A stretch of DNA of 26,494 bases from JAYZQT01 sp036136335 (GCA_036136335.1 JAYZQT010000002.1:1-26494); one strand, 5' to 3'; counted from the stretch's first letter, positions 1 through 8,703 are shown. Notes: a model not told the origin generated them from the sequence alone. Numbers and translations are program-made.

Positions 1-186
1 AAATGCGGTGCCTGCCGCTGACAGGACCAGTACGCGAACATCTTCGTTGCCCTGTGTCTGTTCAATGGCGTGCACGATTTCGTCAGTGAATGCCTGCTCC
101 GAGAAGGCGTTTCGTATATCATCACGATCAAGAACCAGATGTGCAATTCCGTTTTCAATGCTAAACCTGATATTTGTATAGTCCAT
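1..186 (-). CDS. Enoyl-CoA hydratase/isomerase family protein, N-terminal part (cut by window edge)
   Basis: Partial gene read leftwards; the first 62 codons are present and the frame is open to the window edge. The start is the ATG at 186-184, with a purine-rich GAGGAAA at about 194-200 as ribosome binding site. The peptide begins MDYTNIRFSIENGIAHLVLDR, continues through RNAF, and reaches VLVLSAAGTAF. This is the usual crotonase N-terminus: a beta strand pair, the N-A-F motif, then the strand leading into the first oxyanion-hole loop, where the window ends. Family members hydrate or isomerise acyl-CoA esters, mainly in fatty-acid or aromatic-acid breakdown in the cytoplasm. The specific substrate cannot be told from this fragment. 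The gene is divergent from the NAD(P)HX repair gene, with a gap of about 90 bases. Confidence 0.85.
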   Translation of the reverse strand, partial: MDYTNIRFSIENGIAHLVLDRDDIRNAFSEQAFTDEIVHAIEQTQGNEDVRVLVLSAAGTAF

Positions 187-278
187 GTAGCCGCTTTCCT
201 CAGTTTGTTGGCTCCGCGGATAGGCGGGTGGCCGACGGGAGTCAAGGGACAGGGCTGCCTCAACCGAGGGGTGTCAAT

Positions 279-1754
279 GTGTCTTCGATTTCTTGCTCCG
301 AATTACTAACCGTTGAACAGATGCGTGCTGCTGACAATGCAGCGACGGCTAGTGGGGTCTCTGGCTACCAGCTGATGGATGCTGCGGGCGCCGCAGTAGC
401 GATGGAAATCCAGAATCGTTGGGCGAGTCGACCGGTGACAGTACTCTGTGGTCCGGGAAACAATGGGGGAGACGGTTTTGTCGTTGCCCGTCACCTGGCG
501 GAAGGTGGCTGGGATGTCACGGTTGCTCTTCTGGGCGGCTTGGAAAATATTTCCGGGCAGGATGCTCGGTTACACGCACGAAAATGGTCTGGTGATATAA
601 AGCCACTGTCTGCTGAAACACTCGAAGGTGCAAGTCTTGTTGTTGACGCAGTTTTTGGGGCAGGACTGACCCGGAGTGTCGACGGCACCGTCAGTGAGGT
701 TTTAAACAGGGTAACGGAAAGAGGTATACCGCTCGTGGCAGTCGATATCCCTAGTGGTGTTCATGGTGATACGGGAATGGTTCTTGGGGCCGCTTCGTCG
801 GCACAACTAACGGTCACGTTTTTTCGCCGTAAACCTGGTCATTTGTTGTTGCCGGGGCGCGCACGGTGCGGGGAAACAGTGGTTGCAGACATAGGGATAC
901 CCGCCGATGTTTACAGACCGATGTCGCCAAAAACATATGTCAACTGTCCCGACATATGGCTGGCTTCGTTTCCTGTGCCGCGTATGGAAGACCACAAATA
1001 CACCCGGGGTCATGCCTTAATAGCGGGTGGGTCGGTGATGACGGGGGCAGGGCGCCTCGCCGCCGCGGCGGCGAGGCGCGTAGGTACCGGCTTGGTTACC
1101 GTGGCAAGCAGTCCGGATGTACTTCACACATATTCGAGAGATGCACCGGGTTTGTTGACATTACCTTTCGGGACGGCAGGAGAATTCAACGATATACTTG
1201 AAGACGCGCGTAAAAATGCCGTGCTAATTGGTCCGGGTGCGGGTGTTAATGGGATCACACGTGATTTGGTGCTTGCGGCAGCAGCAAGGGAACGTCGCCT
1301 GGTAATCGACGCCGATGGTCTAACTTCCTTTGCGGACAAATCTCAGAGTTTGTTCACAGCGATTGCAGGAATTCCGTGTGTTCTGACCCCTCACGAAGGC
1401 GAGTTTTCGCGACTTTTCCGAATGACAGGGGACAAGCTCAGCCGTGCGCGAAAAGCGGCTGCCGTCTCCGGTGCCGTCGTACTCCTCAAGGGCGCGGATA
1501 CGGTGATTGCAGCACCTGATGGCCGCGCAGCCATAAACGAAAATGCCCCGGCCACGCTTGGAGTCGCGGGCGCCGGGGACGTGCTGGCCGGAACAATCGT
1601 CGGGTTGATGGCACAGGGCATGCCAGCTTTTGACGCTGCCTGCGCTGCAACCTGGCTAAATGGAGATGTAGCAAATCGCTTTGGCCCGGGTCTTATTCCC
1701 GAAGATTTGCCAGACGGTATTCCTGAATCCCTAGCTGGATTGCTGCGTTATTAA
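279..1754 (+). CDS. nnr: Bifunctional NAD(P)H-hydrate epimerase / ADP-dependent NAD(P)H-hydrate dehydratase
   Basis: This enzyme repairs damaged NADHX and NADPHX: the N-terminal half epimerises the R and S hydrates and the C-terminal half dehydrates the S form using ADP. With the GTG start at 279 the protein has 491 residues, usual for the fused family. An earlier in-frame start exists at 174, but GAGGGG at 265-270 sits well placed before the GTG, and the protein then opens directly into the typical SELLTVEQMRAAD start. The epimerase glycine-rich motif GNNGGDG is at residues 60-66. The dehydratase domain fills roughly residues 225-490 and ends in the AGAGD motif, with the expected catalytic aspartate near residue 434. 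The gene stands alone and converges on the Lrp-type regulator. Confidence 0.93.
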   Translation: MSSISCSELLTVEQMRAADNAATASGVSGYQLMDAAGAAVAMEIQNRWASRPVTVLCGPGNNGGDGFVVARHLAEGGWDVTVALLGGLENISGQDARLHARKWSGDIKPLSAETLEGASLVVDAVFGAGLTRSVDGTVSEVLNRVTERGIPLVAVDIPSGVHGDTGMVLGAASSAQLTVTFFRRKPGHLLLPGRARCGETVVADIGIPADVYRPMSPKTYVNCPDIWLASFPVPRMEDHKYTRGHALIAGGSVMTGAGRLAAAAARRVGTGLVTVASSPDVLHTYSRDAPGLLTLPFGTAGEFNDILEDARKNAVLIGPGAGVNGITRDLVLAAAARERRLVIDADGLTSFADKSQSLFTAIAGIPCVLTPHEGEFSRLFRMTGDKLSRARKAAAVSGAVVLLKGADTVIAAPDGRAAINENAPATLGVAGAGDVLAGTIVGLMAQGMPAFDAACAATWLNGDVANRFGPGLIPEDLPDGIPESLAGLLRY

Positions 1755-1816
1755 ACCCGCTACTAATGTTTTAAAAATAATTGTGTGTCGGCGTGTTGCC
1801 GTCAGCAAATGTGTGT

Positions 1817-2284
1817 TCACATAGCATTGACCGGAAGTGCAGTTTCGTATTTTACCCGATTTAACGCGAAGCTTGATTTGATACTGGATACACCAGGTAT
1901 TCTCGTCAGATGGTCTTTGAGAAATGCCTCGTATGCGCCTACATCTGGTACTACAATTCTTAAAAGATAGTCTGCGTCCCCGGTCATTAAATAACACTCC
2001 ATTACCTCCGCCCGGGCTCGGATCAACCGCTCGAATGTCTCCAGCGCTGTTTCTACCTGACGTTCCAAGGTGACCTGAACAAACACGCTGAGTGAGAGCG
2101 CGACAGCACCTTGGTCAAGTATTGTCGCATATCGGTCGATCACTCCTGCATCTTCTAGAGCGCGTACACGGCGAAGACACGGTGAGGGGGAAAGACCCAC
2201 GAACTGAGCAAGGTCTATATTGCTAATTCTTGCATTTTCTTGAAGCGCAACGAGAATTGCTCGATCAATGGTATCTAATTTCAT
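1817..2284 (-). CDS. Lrp/AsnC family transcriptional regulator
   Basis: The 155-residue protein has the size and layout of the Lrp/AsnC family. An N-terminal winged helix-turn-helix covers about residues 4-55 (beginning LDTIDRAILVALQENARISN and including LSPSPCLRRVRALEDAGVI). A C-terminal RAM domain covers about residues 65-150 (containing VMECYLMTGDADYLLRI, the amino-acid effector and oligomerisation region). It is transcribed divergently from the E1 gene at 2400, with about 115 bases between the start codons, so it most likely controls that gene and itself. The same arrangement, an Lrp-type MdeR beside the MdeB E1-like gene, is known from methionine catabolism in Pseudomonas putida. Transfer of that role here is inference. 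No strong Shine-Dalgarno is visible; a GGTGGA lies about 12 bases upstream. Confidence 0.92.
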   Translation of the reverse strand: MKLDTIDRAILVALQENARISNIDLAQFVGLSPSPCLRRVRALEDAGVIDRYATILDQGAVALSLSVFVQVTLERQVETALETFERLIRARAEVMECYLMTGDADYLLRIVVPDVGAYEAFLKDHLTRIPGVSSIKSSFALNRVKYETALPVNAM

Positions 2285-2317
2285 TGGTTAGTCAAATCCA
2301 CCAAGAAGGACATAATT

Positions 2318-2365
2318 TTCGCAATTAAATAGCAAATATCGTTGTTTGATGGAAGTGTTCGCAAT
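2318..2365. repeat. Two direct copies of TTCGCAAT 40 bp apart; possible operator
   Basis: TTCGCAAT occurs at 2318-2325 and again at 2358-2365, each followed by an A/T-rich stretch (TAAATA and AAAAAA). The start-to-start distance is 40 bp, close to four helical turns, in the region between the Lrp-type regulator and the E1 gene. Lrp-family proteins bind repeated A/T-flanked sites in phase on one DNA face, so these are reasonable candidate binding sites. The second copy abuts the proposed -10 box of the E1 gene, which would fit repression. The assignment is inferred from position and repetition only. Confidence 0.4.
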
Positions 2366-2370
2366 AAAAA
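2342..2370 (+). promoter_or_regulatory. Candidate sigma-70 promoter for the E1 gene
   Basis: TTGTTT (2342-2347) and TAAAAA (2365-2370) are separated by 17 bases and lie about 30 bases before the ATG at 2400. The -10 box is a weak match (TATAAT consensus). It overlaps the second TTCGCAAT repeat. Confidence 0.3.
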
Positions 2371-2399
2371 ATCTCATTGAGTAGGTTATTCTACCAGTG

Positions 2400-4781
2400 A
2401 TGAAGGCTCAGAATCATGATGCAGAGATAGTTCCACCATCGGAACCACCGGTAGGCAAAATGGCCACCCTTAAAGCGTTGGAGCAAAAGGTTCTTTGGCT
2501 GTCTACGTGGATGATACACAATGCCAACCATCTTAGATTATCCCGCGACGGTTTGAAGGTTGGTGGTCATCAGGCTTCAAGTGCGTCGGTTGCGACTATG
2601 ATGACGGCACTATATTTTGATGTGCTGACGCCTCAGGATCGTGTTGCTGTAAAACCCCATGCATCCCCCGTTTTTCATGCCATCCAGTATTTACTAGGCA
2701 ATCAGACACGGGACAGTATTGAGAACCTCAGAGCGCTGGGCGGCGCGCAAGCCTACCCCTCCCGAACCAAAGATATCGACGATGTAGATTTCTCAACTGG
2801 TTCCGTCGGATTGGGAGCGGCGCATACTGTATTTTCCTCCATCACCCAGGATTACGTCCGACTAAAGAAATTGACGCCTGACGAGCTTAGTGATGGGCGG
2901 ATGATTGCCATTGTTGGTGATGCCGAGCTTGATGAAGGCAATATGTACGAGGCGCTTCTTGAGGGCTGGAAGAAAGATATTGCAAATGTTTGGTGGGTGA
3001 TCGATTACAATCGCCAAAGTCTTGATTCCGTGATTTCCGATAAAATATCTGGCCGTTTTGACCAGCTTTTTGAAAATATGGGCTGGCGTGTCGTAACCAT
3101 GAAATTTGGTAAGCTTCTCGAACACGCTTTTCTGGAATCAGGGGGCGACGTCCTGCGTGACTGGATAGATACCTGCCCCAATTCCCTTTATTCGGCATTG
3201 ACGTTCAAGGGCGGTAAAGCCTGGCGTGAACACCTGGAGAGAGACCTCAAAGGAGTTGTTGGCATAAAGGCATTGTTGGATTCTCATGACGATACCTCTC
3301 TGCAAAAGCTGATGACCAATCTGGCAGGAAACGACCTGGAATCCTGTCTTGAATGGTTTAGGGGGGTTACGGACGATATTCCAACATGTTTCATCGGATA
3401 CACTATTAAGGGTTTCGGTCTGCCCTTTGCGGGTCACAAGGATAATCATGCCGGTTTAATGAACTTGGAGCAGTTGGCCCAATTTCAGGCAGAAATGGGT
3501 ATAAGTTCTGGAGAAGAGTGGGACCGTTTCTCCGGATTGGAGGTTGATCAAAAGGTGCTACAGGATTTTCTGGACGTAGTCCCTTTTTCTCAAAAATATC
3601 CTAGGCGCTATCAGACGCCAGCAGTTGAAATTCCCAAAACCCTTGAGGTTGAACTGCGGTCACGCATGTCGACGCAGGATGGTTTTGGACGGATCCTGCA
3701 TGAGGTAGCTCGAAGTGACACCGAGTTGGCCGATCGGATTGTAACGACTTCGCCTGATGTTACCGTATCAACCAACTTGGGTCCCTGGGTGAACCGACGG
3801 GGGATTTTCAGCAGATTGGAGGCCTCAGATACATTTGCCGATGAAAGCGTTGTGTCGGCCCAAAAATGGCAAATGGCGCCTACCGGTCAGCATATAGAGC
3901 TTGGGATCGCGGAGATGAACCTTTTTCTTCAGCTTTCCGCGCTTGGATTGTCTGATAGCATGTTTGGAGTGCGGCTGTTGCCAATCGGTACTGTTTATGA
4001 TCCGTTTATTCGTCGCGGCCTGGATGCCATGCACTATGGCTGTTATCAGGGTGCACGCTATATGGTGGTCGCGACACCTTCAGGGATAACATTGGCGCCA
4101 GAAGGTGGAGCACATCAATCTTCTGAAACCCCTCTCATAGCGCTCGCCCAGCCCGGTATGGTTGCTTTCGAGCCCGCCTATGTGGATGAACTCGCTGCAA
4201 TTATGCGTTGGGGGTTCGAATTTATGCAGGCCGAAGATGGAGGCTCTGTGATGATTAGGCTGTCGACGCGAGTTATTGAACAGCCAGATCGCAGGATAGA
4301 CAATGATTTGCGCCAGAGTGTAACAAAGGGAGCTTACTGGCTGAGAGTTCCGGCACCCGGAACTGAACTTGTGGTTGTTTACTCCGGGGCGATCGCACCA
4401 GAAGCAATCGCAGCGCATGCGGATATTTGTGAAGACATACCGGGTGCGGGCCTATTGGCGGTCACTTCAGCCGACCGACTCCATTCTGACTGGATATCCG
4501 CTCGTCGCGCGCGGATAGCTGGCCGTGACGAAGAAATAGCCCACATTGAGCGGATACTGTCCACGGTGGACACAAACGCTGCAATGGTGACTGTAAGTGA
4601 TGCCCAGTCCGGCACTCTAGGCTGGCTTGGCTCGGTAGCTGGACACCGGATTTATCCTTTGGGAGTTGATGAGTTTGGACAATCGGGGGATCTGGACGAT
4701 CTCTATGCCTGCTACGGGATTGACAGTGCCGCGATTATTGACGCCGCGGCCCGGGCCTGTATCCGCCGGTTGAGTGTGTGA
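2400..4781 (+). CDS. Transketolase-like (homodimeric-type) 2-oxoacid dehydrogenase E1 component, MdeB/AceE-like
   Basis: A ThDP enzyme of 793 residues that resembles the homodimeric pyruvate dehydrogenase E1 but is shorter than AceE (about 890). It would decarboxylate a 2-oxoacid such as pyruvate or 2-oxobutyrate and pass the acyl group to an E2. The ThDP/Mg binding stretch GDAELDEGN begins at residue 173. The Pyr-type domain carries HIELGIAEMN, with the cofactor-activating glutamate near residue 505. The transketolase-like start (HLRLSRDGLKVGGHQASSAS) is at about residues 43-62. A GTG at 2397 directly precedes the ATG at 2400; either could start translation. No E2, E3 or methionine gamma-lyase gene is adjacent, so any partners must lie elsewhere. 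The divergent Lrp-type gene suggests amino-acid-linked control. MdeB-like 2-oxobutyrate dehydrogenase is my preferred reading, with pyruvate as the alternative. Confidence 0.85.
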   Translation: MKAQNHDAEIVPPSEPPVGKMATLKALEQKVLWLSTWMIHNANHLRLSRDGLKVGGHQASSASVATMMTALYFDVLTPQDRVAVKPHASPVFHAIQYLLGNQTRDSIENLRALGGAQAYPSRTKDIDDVDFSTGSVGLGAAHTVFSSITQDYVRLKKLTPDELSDGRMIAIVGDAELDEGNMYEALLEGWKKDIANVWWVIDYNRQSLDSVISDKISGRFDQLFENMGWRVVTMKFGKLLEHAFLESGGDVLRDWIDTCPNSLYSALTFKGGKAWREHLERDLKGVVGIKALLDSHDDTSLQKLMTNLAGNDLESCLEWFRGVTDDIPTCFIGYTIKGFGLPFAGHKDNHAGLMNLEQLAQFQAEMGISSGEEWDRFSGLEVDQKVLQDFLDVVPFSQKYPRRYQTPAVEIPKTLEVELRSRMSTQDGFGRILHEVARSDTELADRIVTTSPDVTVSTNLGPWVNRRGIFSRLEASDTFADESVVSAQKWQMAPTGQHIELGIAEMNLFLQLSALGLSDSMFGVRLLPIGTVYDPFIRRGLDAMHYGCYQGARYMVVATPSGITLAPEGGAHQSSETPLIALAQPGMVAFEPAYVDELAAIMRWGFEFMQAEDGGSVMIRLSTRVIEQPDRRIDNDLRQSVTKGAYWLRVPAPGTELVVVYSGAIAPEAIAAHADICEDIPGAGLLAVTSADRLHSDWISARRARIAGRDEEIAHIERILSTVDTNAAMVTVSDAQSGTLGWLGSVAGHRIYPLGVDEFGQSGDLDDLYACYGIDSAAIIDAAARACIRRLSV

Positions 4782-4849
4782 TTTTGTTATGAGTGCCATT
4801 GCCCGGTCGATCTGATTGATGTAGACCCCCTCCGCACCGTTTACATCGG

Positions 4850-4877
4850 TTGACGGATATATACGCGGCGGTTAGGT
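4850..4877 (+). promoter_or_regulatory. Candidate promoter of tRNA-Leu
   Basis: TTGACG at 4850-4855 is a near-consensus -35 box. TTAGGT at 4872-4877, 16 bases later, is a weak -10 box. Transcription would start roughly 8 bases before the mature tRNA-Leu 5' end, a usual distance for a stable RNA leader. Confidence 0.4.
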
Positions 4878-4891
4878 GTGTGCCCGGTTTA

Positions 4892-4976
4892 GCGGGCGTG
4901 GTGGAATTGGTAGACACGCCAGATTTAGGATCTGGTGGCGAAAGCCGTGGGGGTTCGAGTCCCTTCGCCCGCACCA
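4892..4976 (+). tRNA. tRNA-Leu (anticodon UAG)
   Basis: A complete 85-base class II tRNA with encoded CCA. The 7-bp acceptor stem pairs GCGGGCG (4892-4898) with CGCCCGC (4966-4972), followed by A73 and CCA. The anticodon stem CCAGA/TCTGG (4919-4923 and 4931-4935) encloses loop TTTAGGA, with anticodon TAG at 4926-4928. The long variable arm (GGCGAAAGCCGT region) and the T loop GGTTCGAGTCC fit tRNA-Leu. It lies directly upstream of tig. Confidence 0.97.
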
Positions 4977-5047
4977 GTGTTTGCGGTTTTTACAGCGCCG
5001 ATGTATCCCTCCTTTGACGGCGGTCTAATTGGTGAGAAGAGAATTTT

Positions 5048-6454
5048 ATGCAGGTTACAGAAACGAGTAATGAAGGTCTCAAACGCGAATTTTCGGTAGT
5101 AGTGCCAAAAGTGGATGTTGATGGACGCCTGAATGGCCGACTTACGGAAGTGGGGGCCAACGTGGACGTCCCGGGCTTTCGTCCCGGCAAGGTCCCTTTA
5201 AAGGTTCTGAAACAGAGGTTTGGCCAGGCCGTGCGTGGCGAAATTCTGGAACAGACAATTCAGGAGACTGTACAGAAAACTCTGGAAGACCGGGATTTAC
5301 GTCCAGCGCTCGAACCAAAAATAGATATCGTCACGTTTGATGATGGTACAGATCTTGAATACACCCTAACCGTTGAAGTCATTCCTGAAATAGATCCGCC
5401 AGACTTTGGCACACTTGAACTAGAACGTCTTGTCGCCGAGGTGCCGGACGAAGATGTTGACCAGTCGATTACCCGTATAGCGGACCAGCGGAAGGCATAT
5501 GCGGTTGAAGCCGGGCGCAAGGCAATTGATGGCGATCAATTGGTGATGAACTTTGTCGGGCGAATTGACGGTGAAACGTTTGATGGTGGTACCGCAGATG
5601 GGATGGAACTGGTCCTTGGTGGCGGTCAGTTCATTCCTGGCTTTGAAGAACAGCTTCTGGGGGCGGCAGCCGGGGATAACAAAGAGGTTACAGTAACCTT
5701 TCCAGATGACTATGCAGCGGAAAACCTCAAGTCCAAAGTGGCCGTGTTTGAGGTCGAGGTCTCCGAGGTCAGAGCATCCACGCCTGTAGTCATTGATGAC
5801 GAATTTGCGAAATCGATGGGGGCAGACGATCTTGAGGCGCTTAAGACCATGGTGAGTGAACAGATTGGATCTGAATACGTTCAAATTTCTCGCGGTAGGC
5901 TCAAGCGGGCCCTTCTTGATGAATTGTCGGATCGGGTCGATTTTGATGTTCCGCCCGGCCTGCTCGAGGCAGAGTTCGAAAGTATATGGAAGCAGCTTGA
6001 AGAGGCAAAAGAACGCGAACAGATGGACGAGGACGATAAAGGCCTGTCTGATGAGGAATTGGAAGATCGATACCGTGGAATAGCGGCCCGCCGGATTCGA
6101 CTTGGCCTGCTGCTTGCGGAGACGGGGCGGGTTAATAACCTCACCGTCAATCAGGATGACCTGAATAAGGTGATGGGGCAGCAGGCGCAGCGGTTTCCGG
6201 GTCAGGAAGCCCAGATAATGAAGTATTATCAGGAAAATCCACAGGCTATGCAGGAACTTCAGGCACCTATCCTAGAAGAGAAGGTTGTCGACTACATCCT
6301 TGAACTTGCAAATGTTACCGAGCGCAAGGTGTCAAAGGAGGAACTGGTTGCTGATCCAGACGATGCAGATGTGAAGGCAAAGGCTAAACCAAAAAAAGCC
6401 AAGAAGAAGCCAAAATCAAGAGCGAAAGTAAAAACAAAACCAAAAGGGAAGTAA
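5048..6454 (+). CDS. tig: Trigger factor (ribosome-associated chaperone and peptidyl-prolyl isomerase)
   Basis: Trigger factor docks at the ribosome exit tunnel and shields nascent chains. The 468-residue protein shows all three domains. The N-terminal ribosome-binding domain carries the signature GFRPGKVPLKVLKQRFG (about residues 42-58). The FKBP-type isomerase domain spans roughly residues 155-245 (MNFVGRIDGETFDGG, then QFIPGFEEQLLG). The C-terminal helical chaperone domain follows. The ATG at 5048 follows a GAGAAGAGAA stretch. The last 25 or so residues are an almost pure Lys/Pro/Ala tail, making it slightly longer than many relatives; basic tails of this kind occur in alphaproteobacterial trigger factors. 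It is the first gene of the tig-clpP-clpX-lon-HU block. Confidence 0.97.
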   Translation: MQVTETSNEGLKREFSVVVPKVDVDGRLNGRLTEVGANVDVPGFRPGKVPLKVLKQRFGQAVRGEILEQTIQETVQKTLEDRDLRPALEPKIDIVTFDDGTDLEYTLTVEVIPEIDPPDFGTLELERLVAEVPDEDVDQSITRIADQRKAYAVEAGRKAIDGDQLVMNFVGRIDGETFDGGTADGMELVLGGGQFIPGFEEQLLGAAAGDNKEVTVTFPDDYAAENLKSKVAVFEVEVSEVRASTPVVIDDEFAKSMGADDLEALKTMVSEQIGSEYVQISRGRLKRALLDELSDRVDFDVPPGLLEAEFESIWKQLEEAKEREQMDEDDKGLSDEELEDRYRGIAARRIRLGLLLAETGRVNNLTVNQDDLNKVMGQQAQRFPGQEAQIMKYYQENPQAMQELQAPILEEKVVDYILELANVTERKVSKEELVADPDDADVKAKAKPKKAKKKPKSRAKVKTKPKGK

Positions 6455-6539
6455 GACACCCCACTCCAATGTGAGGTTTAGTATTCGAAACCGGCACAAC
6501 CAGAGAATCTGGTGCAGCCACAACTTTGCTGGAAATCCG

Positions 6540-7193
6540 ATGAACCTGAGCAACGAAGATAGAATGAATGCCCTTGTGCCCATGGTGGTCGAGCAGACAA
6601 ACCGTGGAGAGCGTGCCTATGACATTTACTCCCGACTTTTGAAGGAGCGTATCATTTTTCTCGTAGGCCCGGTCGAAGACCATGTATCCAGCCTTATCTG
6701 TGCCCAACTCCTTTTTCTTGAGAGCGAAAACCCGACAAAAGATATTGCGTTTTATATCAATTCGCCGGGTGGGCTAGTTACAGCGGGGTTGGCTGTCTAT
6801 GACACCATGCAGTACATTCGACCTGATATTTCAACCGTGTGCATTGGACAGGCGGCGTCGATGGGGTCGTTATTGCTGGCTGCCGGTGCTCCCGAAAAAC
6901 GCTACTCGTTGCCACATTCCCGGGTAATGCTGCATCAGCCTTCCGGAGGCTTTCAGGGGCAGGCGACGGACATCGAGATACACGCGAAGGAAATACTATC
7001 GCTTCGTGCTCGGTTGAACGACATATACGTAAAACACACCGGACAAGACCTCAAGACTATTGAGAGTGCGATGGAGCGCGACAAATTTTTGTCTCCTGAC
7101 GAATCTAAGGAATTTGGAATTATTGACGAAGTGGTTTTCGAGCGTCCAATACCGGTTGATGAGAAGGTCGATGATGAAAAAACGAAAAAATGA
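6540..7193 (+). CDS. clpP: ATP-dependent Clp protease proteolytic subunit ClpP
   Basis: A serine peptidase that forms a double heptameric barrel and degrades substrates unfolded by ClpX or ClpA. From the ATG at 6540 the protein has 217 residues. The catalytic triad is visible as Ser107 (GQAASMGS), His132 (VMLHQPSGG) and Asp181 (MERDKFLSP). The NSPGG motif near residues 74-78 matches the family. The frame is open further upstream to an in-frame ATG-type start at 6471, but that extension (MRFSIRNRHNQ...) does not resemble a ClpP N-terminus. An ATG at 6564 (MNALVPMVVEQ) is also possible and would match the most compact family members. The gene lies about 85 bases downstream of tig and 207 bases before clpX. 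Confidence 0.96.
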   Translation: MNLSNEDRMNALVPMVVEQTNRGERAYDIYSRLLKERIIFLVGPVEDHVSSLICAQLLFLESENPTKDIAFYINSPGGLVTAGLAVYDTMQYIRPDISTVCIGQAASMGSLLLAAGAPEKRYSLPHSRVMLHQPSGGFQGQATDIEIHAKEILSLRARLNDIYVKHTGQDLKTIESAMERDKFLSPDESKEFGIIDEVVFERPIPVDEKVDDEKTKK

Positions 7194-7400
7194 GTGGCGG
7201 CATCTTAGTTCAGGAACGACATATGTGATTTAAAGGCCAAGTGACGCCGGATAGACTAGATTCGTAATTCAATAGTTTTTTTTTGGGGCGTGTGTAGAAA
7301 AGGCCAAATTCTGCGGAAATCAGTCGCAGCTTTGCAGATAGACGCCCGCCGCCGCCTTGTTTAACATATGAAATGGAGAGCTAGCCATTCAGGGGAATTC

Positions 7401-8666
7401 ATGAGCAAGTCCGTTAGTGGGGACTCCAAAAACGTTCTTTACTGTTCATTCTGCGGTAAAAGTCAGCATGAAGTCAGAAAACTGATTGCCGGTCCGACTG
7501 TGTTCATTTGTGATGAATGCGTCGAGTTGTGCATGGATATCATTCGCGAAGAACACAAGACCACTCTTGTGAAGTCTCGGGATGGTGTGCCCACGCCGCA
7601 AGAAATCTGCGCGGTTCTGGACGACTATGTCATAGGTCAGGCGCATGCGAAGCGGGTTCTTTCTGTGGCGGTACATAATCACTACAAACGCCTTTCTCAT
7701 GGGCAAAAAAACAGCGACGTCGAAATAGCAAAATCGAAGATCATACTTATCGGTCCGACTGGTTGCGGTAAAACACTTCTTGCACAGACGCTGGCACGCA
7801 TTCTCGATGTGCCTTTCACAATGGCGGATGCCACTACCCTTACGGAAGCAGGCTATGTGGGCGAAGACGTTGAAAACATCATCCTGAAGTTGTTGCAGTC
7901 GGCGGATTATAATGTCGAGAGGGCACAACGCGGGATCGTCTATATAGATGAGGTTGATAAGATTTCGCGTAAATCTGACAACCCGTCTATCACCCGAGAC
8001 GTTTCCGGCGAAGGCGTACAGCAGGCCCTGCTAAAAATCATGGAGGGCACCGTTGCTTCGGTCCCGCCACAAGGTGGACGGAAACATCCGCAACAGGAAT
8101 TTTTGCAGGTAGATACGACAAATATTTTGTTTATCTGTGGTGGTGCCTTTGCCGGTTTGGATAAGATTATTAGTGCCCGTGGTCAGGGAACGAGTATCGG
8201 CTTTGGTGCGGACCTTCGCAGCGCGGATGATCGTTCAACCGGAGACATCCTGCGCGAGATTGAACCAGAAGATTTGCTCCGTTTCGGTTTGATTCCGGAA
8301 TTTGTTGGACGGCTTCCAGTAATAGCGACACTCGAGGATCTGGATAAAGACGCTTTAATCGAAATTTTAACAACTCCAAAGAATGCATTGGTCAAACAGT
8401 ACGGGCGACTGTTTGAGATGGAGGATGTCAGGCTAACATTTAGTGACGATGCGTTGCTTTCAATCTCTAATAAGGCGGTTGACCGTAAAACTGGTGCACG
8501 CGGCTTGCGTTCTATACTGGAGAGCATCTTACTAGAAACGATGTATGAACTACCGGGCTTGGAAGGTGTGGAGGAAATCGCAATCAACGGCGAAGTGGTC
8601 GAGGGGCGCTCGCAACCACTGTATATATACGCTGATACGCGCGAGGAAAGCGGCACTACTGGCTGA
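7401..8666 (+). CDS. clpX: ATP-dependent Clp protease ATP-binding subunit ClpX
   Basis: ClpX is an AAA+ unfoldase that feeds proteins into ClpP. The 421-residue protein has the N-terminal zinc-binding domain with Cys15, Cys18, Cys37 and Cys40. Walker A is GPTGCGKT at residues 118-125, with a Cys where Escherichia coli has Ser, a common variant. Walker B ends in Asp183-Glu184 (YIDEVDKI). The pore-loop GYVGED and the RKH loop (GGRKHPQQEF) are both present. The frame opens at 7368, but the ATG at 7401 is preceded by AGGGGAA at good spacing and starts at the usual family position. The 207 bases between clpP and clpX hold a T9 run at 7276-7284 but no clear hairpin. Confidence 0.97.
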   Translation: MSKSVSGDSKNVLYCSFCGKSQHEVRKLIAGPTVFICDECVELCMDIIREEHKTTLVKSRDGVPTPQEICAVLDDYVIGQAHAKRVLSVAVHNHYKRLSHGQKNSDVEIAKSKIILIGPTGCGKTLLAQTLARILDVPFTMADATTLTEAGYVGEDVENIILKLLQSADYNVERAQRGIVYIDEVDKISRKSDNPSITRDVSGEGVQQALLKIMEGTVASVPPQGGRKHPQQEFLQVDTTNILFICGGAFAGLDKIISARGQGTSIGFGADLRSADDRSTGDILREIEPEDLLRFGLIPEFVGRLPVIATLEDLDKDALIEILTTPKNALVKQYGRLFEMEDVRLTFSDDALLSISNKAVDRKTGARGLRSILESILLETMYELPGLEGVEEIAINGEVVEGRSQPLYIYADTREESGTTG

Positions 8667-8675
8667 CTTATTCAA

Positions 8676-8703
8676 CTTGAAATTTTCAATGCTGTACCCA
8701 TCT
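8676..8703 (+). promoter_or_regulatory. Candidate sigma-32 (RpoH) heat-shock promoter upstream of lon
   Basis: CTTGAAA (8676-8682), 13 bases, then ACCCATCT (8696-8703). The known heat-shock sigma factor consensus is CTTGAAA followed after 11-16 bases by CCCCATNT, so this differs at one base. It lies about 57 bases before the lon ATG, in the clpX-lon gap, and lon is a classical heat-shock gene. The -35 half also forms part of a TTGAAA-T-TTTCAA inverted repeat at 8677-8689. Confidence 0.65.

Noticed and set aside
7276..7284. T9 run after clpP as a rho-independent terminator
   Set aside because: No convincing G/C-rich hairpin precedes the run.
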